Below are positions 7,108 through 14,327 of a stretch of DNA of 19,732 bases, one piece after another (the stretch's first letter is position 1; each line of letters starts with the position of its first letter). Source of the DNA: Flavobacterium sp. UBA7665. Lineage in GTDB: Bacteria > Bacteroidota > Bacteroidia > Flavobacteriales > Flavobacteriaceae. The notes beneath the pieces are model-generated. The model made no database searches and was not told where the DNA came from. It worked only from the letters and a program-made list of their open reading frames with translations. The DNA lies in contig DLHP01000028.1 in assembly GCA_002483285.1 (NCBI GenBank), forward strand, positions 1 to 19,732, read 5' to 3'. Both the position numbers and the translations under genes were made by a program.

Positions 7108-7980
7108 ATGGAGTTAATCATTAAAAACTTAGACAAAAAATATGGCAACGGTGTACACGCACTAAGCAATGTGAACCTGACCATCAACAAAGGCATGTTT
7201 GGGCTGCTCGGCCCCAATGGCGCCGGAAAATCCTCACTCATGCGAACCCTTGCCACGTTGCAGGACGCCGACAGCGGATCGGTAACACTCGGCGATATCG
7301 ACGTGCTCAACGACAAAGAAGCGGTGCGCAAAGTATTGGGTTATTTGCCACAGGAATTTGGCGTCTATCCAAGGACTTCGGCCTTTGAGCTGCTCGACCA
7401 TTTGGCCATGCTCAAAGGTTTCGACTCTAAAGCCGAGCGCAAACAGATCGTGGAGGAATTGCTCGTCAAGGTCAACCTCTGGGAACACCGTAAAAAAGCG
7501 GTAAAAAGCTACAGCGGCGGGATGCGGCAACGTTTTGGTATCGCGCAATGTTTGATTGGAAATCCAAAACTCGTGATTGTAGACGAACCTACTGCAGGTC
7601 TCGATCCTGGCGAACGCAACCGATTCTACAACATCCTGAGCGAAATCGGTGAAAATATCATCGTGATCCTTTCTACGCACATTGTACAGGACGTACGCGA
7701 ACTGTGTACACAAATGGCTGTTATGGACAAAGGCCGCGTGTTGTTTAGCGGCAATACCGATGAGGCGCTGCTCGAAATCAAAGGAAAAGTTTGGGAGAAA
7801 AAGGTGTCGAAAGCCGAATTGCCCGACTACCAGCAGCAATACAAGGTCATCTCGAACAAACTCGTGGGCGGACAACCGTTGATCCACGTTTTTTCTGAAA
7901 TGCCTTTGGATAGCGGTTTCAGCAAAGCCGAAGAAAACCTCGAGGATGTATTTTTCGCCAAGCTCAACGAGCTCGTCTAA
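7108..7980 (+). CDS. ABC transporter ATP-binding subunit
   Basis: A 290-residue ABC ATPase with all core motifs: Walker A GPNGAGKS (35-42), Q-loop Gln82 in LPQEFG, signature SYSGGMRQRF (134-143), Walker B LVIVDEPTAGLD (155-166) and H-loop His191 in STHIVQD. The ~80 residues after the H-loop are an accessory C-terminal region. It should energise the permease-peptidase encoded 20 bp downstream, the usual pairing for this ABC-2 class. The substrate is unknown. The gene is the first of a two-gene operon whose leader carries the 7038-7060 dyad. The start follows an A-rich leader (ACAAACA), typical for Bacteroidota. Confidence 0.95.
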   Translation: MELIIKNLDKKYGNGVHALSNVNLTINKGMFGLLGPNGAGKSSLMRTLATLQDADSGSVTLGDIDVLNDKEAVRKVLGYLPQEFGVYPRTSAFELLDHLAMLKGFDSKAERKQIVEELLVKVNLWEHRKKAVKSYSGGMRQRFGIAQCLIGNPKLVIVDEPTAGLDPGERNRFYNILSEIGENIIVILSTHIVQDVRELCTQMAVMDKGRVLFSGNTDEALLEIKGKVWEKKVSKAELPDYQQQYKVISNKLVGGQPLIHVFSEMPLDSGFSKAEENLEDVFFAKLNELV

Positions 7981-8000
7981 CCTTATAAACGACAGACATC

Positions 8001-11000
8001 ATGTGGAAATTTATACGGTACGAACTCAAATACTGGCTCAAAACGCCAATGCTCTGGATCTTTATGTTCATTTATGCGCTGCTGGCGTTCTTTGCCACGG
8101 CTTCTGACAATGTACAGGTTGGCGGTGGCTCGGGAAACATTTTCCGCAATGCGCCCTTCCAGATACAAAACTTTTACAATGCCTTTTCAATCATCTGCCT
8201 GCTCATGACCACAGCATTCATGAATGCCACGGCGAACCGTGATTTTGAATATGGCATGCACCAATTCGTGTTCTCCTCGCCGATTAAAAAACGGGACTAT
8301 TTCTTTGGGAAATTCATAGGCGCGGCACTCATCGCGGCGCTACCCGCGATTGGGATTTCTATCGGGACGCTGCTTGGGCCGCCTTTGGCTGCGGTCTTTG
8401 ACATGGCGCCGGCAGAACGTTTCGGGGAGATTTGCTGGTCGGCACATGGGCTCGGCCTACTGGAGTTTGCGATCCCGAATGCGATCATTTCTGGGGTGTT
8501 TTTGTTTTCGCTTGCGATTTTGTTTCGCAGCACGATCGTGTCTTTTGTGGGCTCGATGCTGCTGCTCGTGTTTTACATCATATCGGGCAATTACACGCGC
8601 GACATCCAAACCGAATGGGTGGCCAACCTGCTTGATCCGTTTGGCTCCTACCCTTTTGAAAACGTTACGAAATACCTGACGGTGGCCGAACGCAATTTCG
8701 AGGTGGTTCCGTTTGAAGGCGGTTTGCTCGTCAACCGCTTGGTTTGGCTCGGCATCGCTGTTTTGATCCTTGTTTTGGTATACCTGCGATTCTCGTTCAA
8801 CACCCGAAAAGAAAAACAGCCCAAGGAGAAATCCAACACCAAGGCTTCGACGATTCCTTTTGTCTCGAACACAATTTTTACGCCCAACAAAGCAGGAAAG
8901 TTCACGCCGGGCACGTTTTGGAACCTTATAAAATTCGAGACCAAGTCTATCGTCAAGAACCCAGTGTACATCATCATCATGAGTATCGGGCTGATCATAC
9001 TCATCGTCAACTTTGCCACTTTCACGAGCAGTTTTGGTACCACACGGTATCCGGTAACGTACCTCATAGTAGACAATATCGTGGATGCTTATGTGATTTT
9101 CCTTTACGGATTCATCGCGTTCTACACCGGCGTACTGGTCTGGAAGGAGCGCGATGCCAAAATCAATGAAATCCAGGACGCGACGCCTATACCATCGGGC
9201 ATGTTGTTCGCCTCCAAACTGATTGCGGTGGTTGCCGCCATTGCCCTGGTGTTTTTCGTATCAATGCTGCTGGGCATCATTACCCAAACGTTGTACGGTT
9301 ACACTCGTTATGAAATCGACGTTTATGTGAAAGGATTGTTCGGCATCCGCTTGACGAAATTGATTTTCCTCACGGTACTTTCGCTGCTGTTCCATTACCT
9401 GATCAACAACCGGTATATTGCGTGGTTTGCGTTTATCGCCTTTATTGTCGTGAACGGATTCATTTGGGGATTGCTTGAAATCAGTAGCAACATGCTTGCG
9501 TTTGGTTTCCTGCCGCAAGTAGAATATTCGGACATGAACGGTTACGGTCCTTTTGTACCGGGAACGGCTTGGTTTAGTTTGTATTGGAGCCTGTTCTGTT
9601 TGATCTTGTGTTTTGTGATAACTGCATTTTACATCCGTGGCAAGGAAGAACAGTTTAAGTACCGTTGGACGTTGGCCAAAACCAACTTCGGGAGAAAGAA
9701 ATTAGCCCTCACACTCAGTGTACTGGCATTTGTGCTCTGTGGCGGATTTGTATATTACAACACCAAAATCCTCAACACCTATGATAGTTCTGAGGAGTCC
9801 GAAGACAATCAGGTGGCCTACGAGAAAAAATACAAAAAGCACGAGCACCTTGCCCAACCGCGGTTTTACAAACTCGATTACAAGATTGATATTTTTCCCG
9901 AAAGCCGTAGCGTAAAAACCAATGTTGACGCTTGGGCGAGGAACATCTCGGGCAAACCGATTAGCGAACTGCATTTCACCATGCCATTGCTCACCGACAG
10001 CATCAAGATTAATATTCCCGGCGCCAAGATCAAGACCAACGACACCAAACTGCTCTACAGGATTTATACTTTAGAGCAACCGCTGCTTGCAGGCGACTCG
10101 ATCAAGATCAACGTAATGTTACACAAGGAGAGTCCCGGATTCGAGAACGAGGTTTCGTTTGCACAACTCACCCAAAACGGGACGTTCTTTAACAATACCG
10201 ACATCATGCCGAGCTTTGGGTACAACACTGATTACGAAATTAGCAGCAAGAACAAACGCGCAAAACTCAAGTTGCCCAAACGAGAGCGCAAGCCCAAACT
10301 CGATGACAGCAATGCGGTGGCGAGATCCAATCCGTATATCTCCAATGATTCCGATTATGTAGAGGTAACCACTACCATCAGCACCACGCCAGAGCAGATC
10401 GCCATTGCGCCGGGTTCGCTCGTGAAAAGCTGGAGCCAAGGCGGCCGCAAATATTTCAACTACAAACTCGACAAAAAGGCGCTCAATTTCTATTCGTTCA
10501 TTTCGGCCAAATACGAGGTGGCCAGGCGCAAATGGAATGGCATCGACCTCGAGGTATATTACGACAAACAGCACGCGTACAATGTGCCCAATATGCTCAA
10601 CAGCATGCAGAAATCGCTCGATTATTACACCAAAAATTTCGGTCCGTATTACCACAAGCAATGCCGCATCATCGAGTTCCCACGTTATGAGGACTTCGCC
10701 CAGGCATTCCCGGGCACGATGCCTTACAGCGAAAGTGTGGGTTTCATTACCGATTTACGCGAGGTCAAACAGGACGACATTGACATGGTGTTTTACATCG
10801 TGGCGCACGAAATGGGCCACCAATACTGGGCGCATCAGGTTTGCGGCGCGAACATGCAAGGTAGCGAGATGATGAGTGAAGGATTCGCGCAATATTCTGC
10901 GCTTATGGTCATGGAAAAAGAATATGGCAGGGACAAGATGAAAAAGTTCCTTGAATATGAAATGGACGAATACCTCTCGGGTCGCCGTTTTGAAACCGAA

Positions 11001-11585
11001 GCTGAACGCCCGTTGATGAAAACCGAAAGCCAGCAATACATCCATTACCAGAAAGCCAGCGTGGTCATGTATTACCTCAAGGAAATGGTGGGCGAGAAAA
11101 ACGTCAACAGCGCGCTCAAGAATCTGATTGATACTTATGCTTACAAAAGCCCGCCTTATCCAACTTCTAACGCTGCAGTAGCCGAGTTCAGGAAAGTCAC
11201 GCCCGACAGTTTGCAGTACCTAATCCACGATATGTTTGAGACCATTACAATTTTCAACAACCGCACACTCGAGGCGAAGTACAAGAAAATCGGCAGCGAA
11301 TATGAGGTGAAGATCAAGGCGAGTTTCGAGAAATTCCGTTGCGATTCTATTGGAACAGAAACCAAAATCCCCATTGCAGATTACGTGGATGTGGGCATTT
11401 TTGCTAAACCAACCGGCGATGCCAAACTCGGCAAGGTATTGTTGCGCAAACGCGTCAAGGTAACCAAAAAGGACAATGTGTTTACGTTCCGCACCAAAGA
11501 ACTGCCGTATCAGGCAGGCGTGGATCCGTATAATTATCTGATTGACCGCGTGCCCAACGACAATATCAAGCAAACCGAAGAGTAA
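8001..11585 (+). CDS. ABC-2 permease fused to an M1-family aminopeptidase domain
   Basis: A 1194-residue fusion. Residues 1 to about 590 contain two ABC-2 permease-like sets of membrane segments (for example 17-37 and 568-585 at the ends). From about 620 on comes an M1-type metallopeptidase: the entry strand YKLDYKIDIFPESRSVKTNV, GTMPYSES (905-912) where classical M1 enzymes have GAMEN, zinc motif HEMGH (His936, Glu937, His940) and the third ligand probably Glu960 in MMSEGFAQY. Nineteen residues separate His940 from Glu960, one more than the classical HEXXH-X18-E; as I recall the same spacing occurs in homologous fusions. The peptidase should lie outside the cytoplasm. Partner of the ATPase just upstream. 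Substrate unknown; export coupled to peptide processing is inference. Confidence 0.92.
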   Translation: MWKFIRYELKYWLKTPMLWIFMFIYALLAFFATASDNVQVGGGSGNIFRNAPFQIQNFYNAFSIICLLMTTAFMNATANRDFEYGMHQFVFSSPIKKRDYFFGKFIGAALIAALPAIGISIGTLLGPPLAAVFDMAPAERFGEICWSAHGLGLLEFAIPNAIISGVFLFSLAILFRSTIVSFVGSMLLLVFYIISGNYTRDIQTEWVANLLDPFGSYPFENVTKYLTVAERNFEVVPFEGGLLVNRLVWLGIAVLILVLVYLRFSFNTRKEKQPKEKSNTKASTIPFVSNTIFTPNKAGKFTPGTFWNLIKFETKSIVKNPVYIIIMSIGLIILIVNFATFTSSFGTTRYPVTYLIVDNIVDAYVIFLYGFIAFYTGVLVWKERDAKINEIQDATPIPSGMLFASKLIAVVAAIALVFFVSMLLGIITQTLYGYTRYEIDVYVKGLFGIRLTKLIFLTVLSLLFHYLINNRYIAWFAFIAFIVVNGFIWGLLEISSNMLAFGFLPQVEYSDMNGYGPFVPGTAWFSLYWSLFCLILCFVITAFYIRGKEEQFKYRWTLAKTNFGRKKLALTLSVLAFVLCGGFVYYNTKILNTYDSSEESEDNQVAYEKKYKKHEHLAQPRFYKLDYKIDIFPESRSVKTNVDAWARNISGKPISELHFTMPLLTDSIKINIPGAKIKTNDTKLLYRIYTLEQPLLAGDSIKINVMLHKESPGFENEVSFAQLTQNGTFFNNTDIMPSFGYNTDYEISSKNKRAKLKLPKRERKPKLDDSNAVARSNPYISNDSDYVEVTTTISTTPEQIAIAPGSLVKSWSQGGRKYFNYKLDKKALNFYSFISAKYEVARRKWNGIDLEVYYDKQHAYNVPNMLNSMQKSLDYYTKNFGPYYHKQCRIIEFPRYEDFAQAFPGTMPYSESVGFITDLREVKQDDIDMVFYIVAHEMGHQYWAHQVCGANMQGSEMMSEGFAQYSALMVMEKEYGRDKMKKFLEYEMDEYLSGRRFETEAERPLMKTESQQYIHYQKASVVMYYLKEMVGEKNVNSALKNLIDTYAYKSPPYPTSNAAVAEFRKVTPDSLQYLIHDMFETITIFNNRTLEAKYKKIGSEYEVKIKASFEKFRCDSIGTETKIPIADYVDVGIFAKPTGDAKLGKVLLRKRVKVTKKDNVFTFRTKELPYQAGVDPYNYLIDRVPNDNIKQTEE

Positions 11586-11588
11586 CCC

Positions 11589-11619
11589 AAAACATCCCGC
11601 GAGTTCGGGATGTTTTTTT
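11589..11619 (+). terminator. Intrinsic terminator of the ABC operon
   Basis: AAAACATCCCG (11589-11599), a 6-nt loop, then CGGGATGTTTT and a T7 run (11613-11619). It lies 3 bp after the permease stop and is perfectly paired. Confidence 0.88.
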
Positions 11620-11626
11620 ATATTTG
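11619..11626 (+). promoter_or_regulatory. -7 element of the third DUF2807 gene, fused to the terminator
   Basis: TATATTTG, exact TAnnTTTG, begins on the last T of the upstream terminator and lies 20 bp before the ATG at 11647. The -33 region would fall inside the terminator hairpin and has no TTTG. Confidence 0.55.
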
Positions 11627-11646
11627 CCCAACTTAACCACAAACAA

Positions 11647-12486
11647 ATGAACAGACTCTCTTTTTTATTCGCTTTGGTGCTCTTCACGTCGATGGCATTT
11701 GCCCAACAGAAAGAAAAAATCAAAGGCTCGAAAATCGTGACGATTACCCAAAAGGAAATCGGGGATTTTGAAACGCTCGAAATAGAAGACAACCTTGAGA
11801 TTTTCCTCATCAAAGGCGACCAAAGTGGCCTGGAAATCGAAGCCGACGACAACCTGCACGATGCCATTGAAATAGACCTCAAGGCAAAAATCTTGCGATT
11901 GGCCGCCACCAAACAAGTGACCGGCGCCAAGAAATTCAGTATCCGCATCACCTACACCGACAACCTCAAGATGGTCATGGCCAAGAACGAAGCAAACATC
12001 ACAGCACTCGCCGACATCAACCTTCCCGATTTTACGTTCAAGGGATTTGATTCGTCGAAGTTTTTTGCCAACGTCAACTCAAAGAAATTTACATTGATGG
12101 CCAACGACAAATGCAAGTCTGAGCTCAACCTCAAATCGGATGAAACCGCAATCGAGCTCAGCAAGAACGCCCAACTCAAAGCCTTGATTTCTACGCCGCT
12201 GATGAAGTTCGACATGTACCAAAAATCTACCGCTGTGATAGAAGGCGATGTAATCGACCTCAAACTCAGGCTCGACAACAACAGTAATTTCACAGGGAAA
12301 AACCTCACCGCCAAAAACGCCGAAATCGTCGTGGAAGGCTACACCACTTGCAGCATCCAGGTAAGCAACAAGGCTACGATAGACGCGACTGGCAAATCAG
12401 AAATCCAGTTGTATGGCGAGACTTTGCGCGTGGATTTGAGGAAGTTTGCGGATAATGCGGCGTTGTTGAAGAAGAGTTTGAAATAG
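11647..12486 (+). CDS. Secreted DUF2807 (GIN-domain) protein, third copy
   Basis: A 279-residue exported protein with signal peptide MNRLSFLFALVLFTSMAFAQ, likely cleaved after AFA. The mature part begins with a KIKGSKIVTITQKEIGDFETLEI-type strand and EIEADDNLHDAIEI, matching the opening of DUF2807; the repeating strand pattern continues to the end. The frame is open back to 11542, but that part overlaps the permease gene and terminator, and ATG at 11647 gives a proper leader peptide behind a -7 element. No lipobox, so periplasmic or secreted. It has its own promoter, separate from the other two GIN proteins. The TAG stop is formed by the first bases of the repeat array that follows. Confidence 0.85.
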   Translation: MNRLSFLFALVLFTSMAFAQQKEKIKGSKIVTITQKEIGDFETLEIEDNLEIFLIKGDQSGLEIEADDNLHDAIEIDLKAKILRLAATKQVTGAKKFSIRITYTDNLKMVMAKNEANITALADINLPDFTFKGFDSSKFFANVNSKKFTLMANDKCKSELNLKSDETAIELSKNAQLKALISTPLMKFDMYQKSTAVIEGDVIDLKLRLDNNSNFTGKNLTAKNAEIVVEGYTTCSIQVSNKATIDATGKSEIQLYGETLRVDLRKFADNAALLKKSLK

Positions 12487-12558
12487 ACGCGGCTGCGCCT
12501 TTAGACACGCTTCGCTTTGGACGCGCCCTACGGGCTTTGGACACGGCTGCGCCTTCAG
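12484..12558 (+). repeat. Left half of a modular repeat array (four units)
   Basis: Four head-to-tail units share the frame GAC[A/G]CG - small palindrome - TTT or TTC: 12486-12503 (GGC-TGC-GCC), 12504-12519 (GC-TTC-GC), 12520-12539 (GCCC-TAC-GGGC) and 12540-12558 (GGC-TGC-GCC). Each palindrome would form a tiny hairpin with a 3-nt loop. The TAG stop of the preceding gene (12484-12486) is part of the first unit. Bases 12484-12518 are a perfect inverted copy of 12627-12661. It is much more GC-rich than its surroundings. Confidence 0.85.
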
Positions 12559-12576
12559 AAAAAACCCTTTATAAAA

Positions 12577-12605
12577 AAAGTCCTGACTATAATAGTCAGG
12601 ACTTT
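12577..12605. terminator. Bidirectional terminator between convergent genes
   Basis: A perfect 13-bp stem AAAGTCCTGACTA/TAGTCAGGACTTT with a TAA loop (12590-12592). An A7 run precedes it (12573-12579), giving a strong U-tract for leftward trxB transcripts; the rightward T-tract (TTTCT) is weaker. It sits at the centre of the repeat array. Confidence 0.88.
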
Positions 12606-12625
12606 CTCATTTATTCGAATCTGTC

Positions 12626-12691
12626 TAAAGCGAAGCGTGTCTAAAGGCGCAGCCGCGTCTAAAGCGAAGCGTGTCCAAAGCGAAGCGTGTC
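12626..12691 (-). repeat. Right half of the modular repeat array (four inverted units)
   Basis: Four units in reverse orientation to the left half: 12626-12641, 12660-12675 and 12676-12691 (GC-TTC-GC type) and 12642-12659 (GGC-TGC-GCC type). Bases 12627-12661 pair perfectly with 12484-12518 over 35 bp. The last base of the array is also the last base of the leftward trxB TAG stop (12693-12691). Confidence 0.85.
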
Positions 12692-13635
12692 TACTCCATC
12701 GCCGCCAAATACCGCTCCGCATCCAAAGCCGCCATACAACCCGTTCCCGCAGCCGTAATCGCCTGGCGGTACACGTGGTCTGCAGCGTCTCCGCCTACAA
12801 AAACACCGGGCACATTGGTTTTAGAAGTCCCGGCAATGTTGATGATGTAGCCGGTTTCATCGAGTTGGAGGTAATCCTTAAAGATATCGGTGTTGGGTTT
12901 GTGGCCGATGGCAACGAAAAATCCGGTGGCGGAAATTTCTGTGATCTCCCCGGTGGCACGGTTCCTGGCTTTTACCGAAGTAACCACTTGCCCGTCGCCG
13001 AGGACTTCCTCGGTTTCGTGGTGCATTAAGATGTGGATGTTTTCTGTTTTGCGCACGCGTTCTTCCATGATTTTGGAGGCGCGGAATTTATCAGAGCGCA
13101 CGAGCATCGTGACTTTTTTACAAAGTTTGGAGAGGTAGTGTGCTTCCTCGCAGGCCGAATCTCCGGCGCCTACGATAACCACTTCCTGGTTGCGGTAGAA
13201 AAATCCGTCGCAAACTGCACAGGCCGATACGCCACCGCCCATATTGAGGTAGTGCTGCTCTGATGGCAAGCCCAAATATTTGGCCGAAGCACCGGTTGAA
13301 ATAATCACCGTTTCACAGTGGATTTCGATGCTGTCGTTGATCCAAACTTTGTGGATTGGGCCGCTAAAATCGACTTTGGTGGCCCAACCGTCGCGCACAT
13401 CGGTACCGAAACGCTTGGCTTGCTCCATGATCTGGATCATCATCTCCGGACCTGTTATCCCTTCTGGATTTCCGGGCCAGTTTTCAACTTCATTGGTGGT
13501 GGTGAGCTGCCCACCGGGTTGTGTTCCCTGATAAAGCACGGGAAACATATTGGCTCGGGCTGCGTAAATCGCCGCAGTGTAACCTGCAGGTCCTGAGCCG
13601 ATAATCAAACATTTTACTTTTTCTATTGCTGACAT
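12691..13635 (-). CDS. trxB: Thioredoxin-disulfide reductase
   Basis: A 314-residue flavoprotein that transfers electrons from NADPH through FAD and a redox disulfide to thioredoxin in the cytoplasm. Seen in order: FAD-binding GSGPAGYTAAIYAAR (13-27), GGQLTTTNEVENWPG (41-55), the redox-active Cys139-Ala-Val-Cys142 in GGGVSACAVCDG, NADPH-binding GAGDSACEEA, and the C-terminal FAD motif FVGGDAADHVYRQAITAAGTG. Length and order match bacterial TrxB. The start is ATG at 13635; the frame stays open upstream to 13887 only because it runs through the tRNA-Pro gene. A -7 element lies 24 bp before the start. The gene converges with the third DUF2807 gene, and its stop overlaps the repeat array. Confidence 0.97.
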   Translation of the reverse strand: MSAIEKVKCLIIGSGPAGYTAAIYAARANMFPVLYQGTQPGGQLTTTNEVENWPGNPEGITGPEMMIQIMEQAKRFGTDVRDGWATKVDFSGPIHKVWINDSIEIHCETVIISTGASAKYLGLPSEQHYLNMGGGVSACAVCDGFFYRNQEVVIVGAGDSACEEAHYLSKLCKKVTMLVRSDKFRASKIMEERVRKTENIHILMHHETEEVLGDGQVVTSVKARNRATGEITEISATGFFVAIGHKPNTDIFKDYLQLDETGYIINIAGTSKTNVPGVFVGGDAADHVYRQAITAAGTGCMAALDAERYLAAME

Positions 13636-13658
13636 GATATTGGGTGTAAATTCTGCGC

Positions 13659-13666
13659 CAAAAGTA
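13659..13666 (-). promoter_or_regulatory. -7 element of trxB
   Basis: On the minus strand TACTTTTG (13666-13659) is an exact TAnnTTTG, 24 bp before the trxB ATG. No convincing TTTG box is seen upstream. Confidence 0.5.
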
Positions 13667-13770
13667 AGGGATATTTCGCTAAATCCGGTTAGCCTTTTAT
13701 TGGTTTTGGCTATTGAAGTATTCACAAACGAGTAGATTTTATGAACAGTTTTTTTATTTGCCGTAATCGC

Positions 13771-13800
13771 TTGGTGAAGCCAAAAATAATTATATCTTTG
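13771..13800 (+). promoter_or_regulatory. Promoter of tRNA-Pro
   Basis: TTG (13771-13773), 19 bp, then TATCTTTG (13793-13800), an exact Bacteroidota -7 element. Transcription would start about 7 bp downstream, just ahead of the mature tRNA 5' end at 13810. Confidence 0.7.
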
Positions 13801-13809
13801 CTGCCGCTT

Positions 13810-13884
13810 CGGGGTGTAGCGTAGCCCGGTTATCGCGCCTGCTTTGGGAGCAGGAGGCCGCAGGTTCGAATCCTGCCACCCCGA
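13810..13884 (+). tRNA. tRNA-Pro (anticodon UGG)
   Basis: The cloverleaf is complete: acceptor CGGGGTG pairs with CACCCCG, the anticodon stem CCTGC/GCAGG encloses loop TTTGGGA (anticodon TGG), and the T arm is GCAGG-TTCGAAT-CCTGC. The discriminator is A13884; CCA is not encoded. The gene is transcribed away from trxB and followed at once by a strong terminator. Confidence 0.97.
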
Positions 13885-13885
13885 C

Positions 13886-13916
13886 AAATCCTTGCCGTTT
13901 TCGGCAAGGATTTTTT
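13886..13916 (+). terminator. Intrinsic terminator of tRNA-Pro
   Basis: AAATCCTTGCCG (13886-13897), a TTTT loop, then CGGCAAGGATTT running into T6 (13911-13916). Perfect pairing, 2 bp after the tRNA. Confidence 0.92.
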
Positions 13917-13972
13917 GTTTTAAAAAAGAAATGGAAAATTCATTTTCTGATTTCTTTTTTAAAACAAAAAAT
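13910..13972. repeat. Long AT-rich palindrome with 23-bp perfect arms
   Basis: The left arm 13910-13932 is the exact reverse complement of 13950-13972 (23 bp). The 17-nt centre holds a second palindrome, GAAAAT-TC-ATTTTC (13934-13947), so nearly the whole 63 bp can fold into one long hairpin or cruciform. The left arm begins in the T-tract of the tRNA-Pro terminator. Confidence 0.8.
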
Positions 13973-14019
13973 GCAGCGGTTAAAAACCGCTGGAATTTGG
14001 CATCGACACTTTACTCAGG
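13959..14019 (+). repeat. Diverged direct repeat, copy 1
   Basis: It aligns with 14059-14119 at an offset of exactly 100 bp at both ends. Shared blocks are TTAAAACAAAAA, ATG[C/T]AGCG, GG[A/G]ATTT, TCGACA and ACTCAGG. This copy contains a perfect AGCGGTT-AAA-AACCGCT hairpin that is decayed in the other copy. No protein coding is apparent. Confidence 0.65.
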
Positions 14020-14058
14020 AACACGAAATAATCCTGCCCAAAAGCGCTCCAGTTTTTC

Positions 14059-14119
14059 TTAAAACAAAAATGTAGCGTTGCAAAGCCGATGGGATTTTGG
14101 GGTCGACACACCACTCAGG
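14059..14119 (+). repeat. Diverged direct repeat, copy 2
   Basis: Partner of 13959-14019, with the same ordered blocks and one compensating single-base gap. The bases from 14120 to about 14285 are AT-rich and show no other gene or structure that I can name. Confidence 0.65.
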
Positions 14120-14289
14120 GCCACTACTTAATCCTTAGTAAAGCATCCAAGTATTAAAAGCCTTTTACAATTACACAAATTCTTTTACCTCCTGAATCAC
14201 CGCAACAATAAGAACTCAAAACTTTATTTTACAAGTAAAAAAATCGAAAAATTTAAGATTTAAAATTACACTAGATTAATTTCTTATTA

Positions 14290-14297
14290 TATCTTCG
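14290..14297 (+). promoter_or_regulatory. -7-like element of the methyltransferase gene
   Basis: TATCTTCG is one base off TAnnTTTG and lies directly before the three 10-bp repeats, which would then cover the transcription start. The endonuclease gene is preceded by a similar variant (TAAATTCG). Confidence 0.35.
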
Positions 14298-14327
14298 CTG
14301 TACAATCTTGTATAACGTTGTATAATC
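14298..14327 (+). promoter_or_regulatory. Three helically phased 10-bp repeats, autoregulation operator candidate
   Basis: CTGTACAATC, TTGTATAACG and TTGTATAATC follow one another without gaps (consensus yTGTAyAAyS), and a partial fourth (TTTGTAATGG) runs into the start codon at 14334. A 10-bp period puts all copies on one face of the helix. The protein encoded just downstream has an N-terminal HTH, which makes it the obvious candidate to bind here. Confidence 0.55.

Noticed and set aside
7234..7887. 217-codon minus-strand frame opposite the ABC ATPase
   Set aside because: Shadow frame; the plus strand carries every ABC motif in order.
11542..11646. Extended N-terminus of the third DUF2807 protein
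   Set aside because: It overlaps the permease gene in another frame and runs through its terminator; ATG at 11647 gives a proper signal peptide behind a -7 element.
12484..12691. CRISPR array
   Set aside because: The units are 16-20 bp, contiguous and inverted about a terminator, with no unique spacers and no cas genes nearby.
12517..13029. 170-codon plus-strand frame through the repeat array and trxB
   Set aside because: Mostly antisense to trxB, with repeat-derived residues at the start; no domain recognised.
13636..13887. N-terminal extension of the thioredoxin reductase frame by 84 codons, beginning MSGWQDSNLRPP
   Set aside because: This is the antisense translation of the tRNA-Pro gene, a well-known annotation artefact. 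The real TrxB start is the ATG at 13635 just before the FAD-binding motif.
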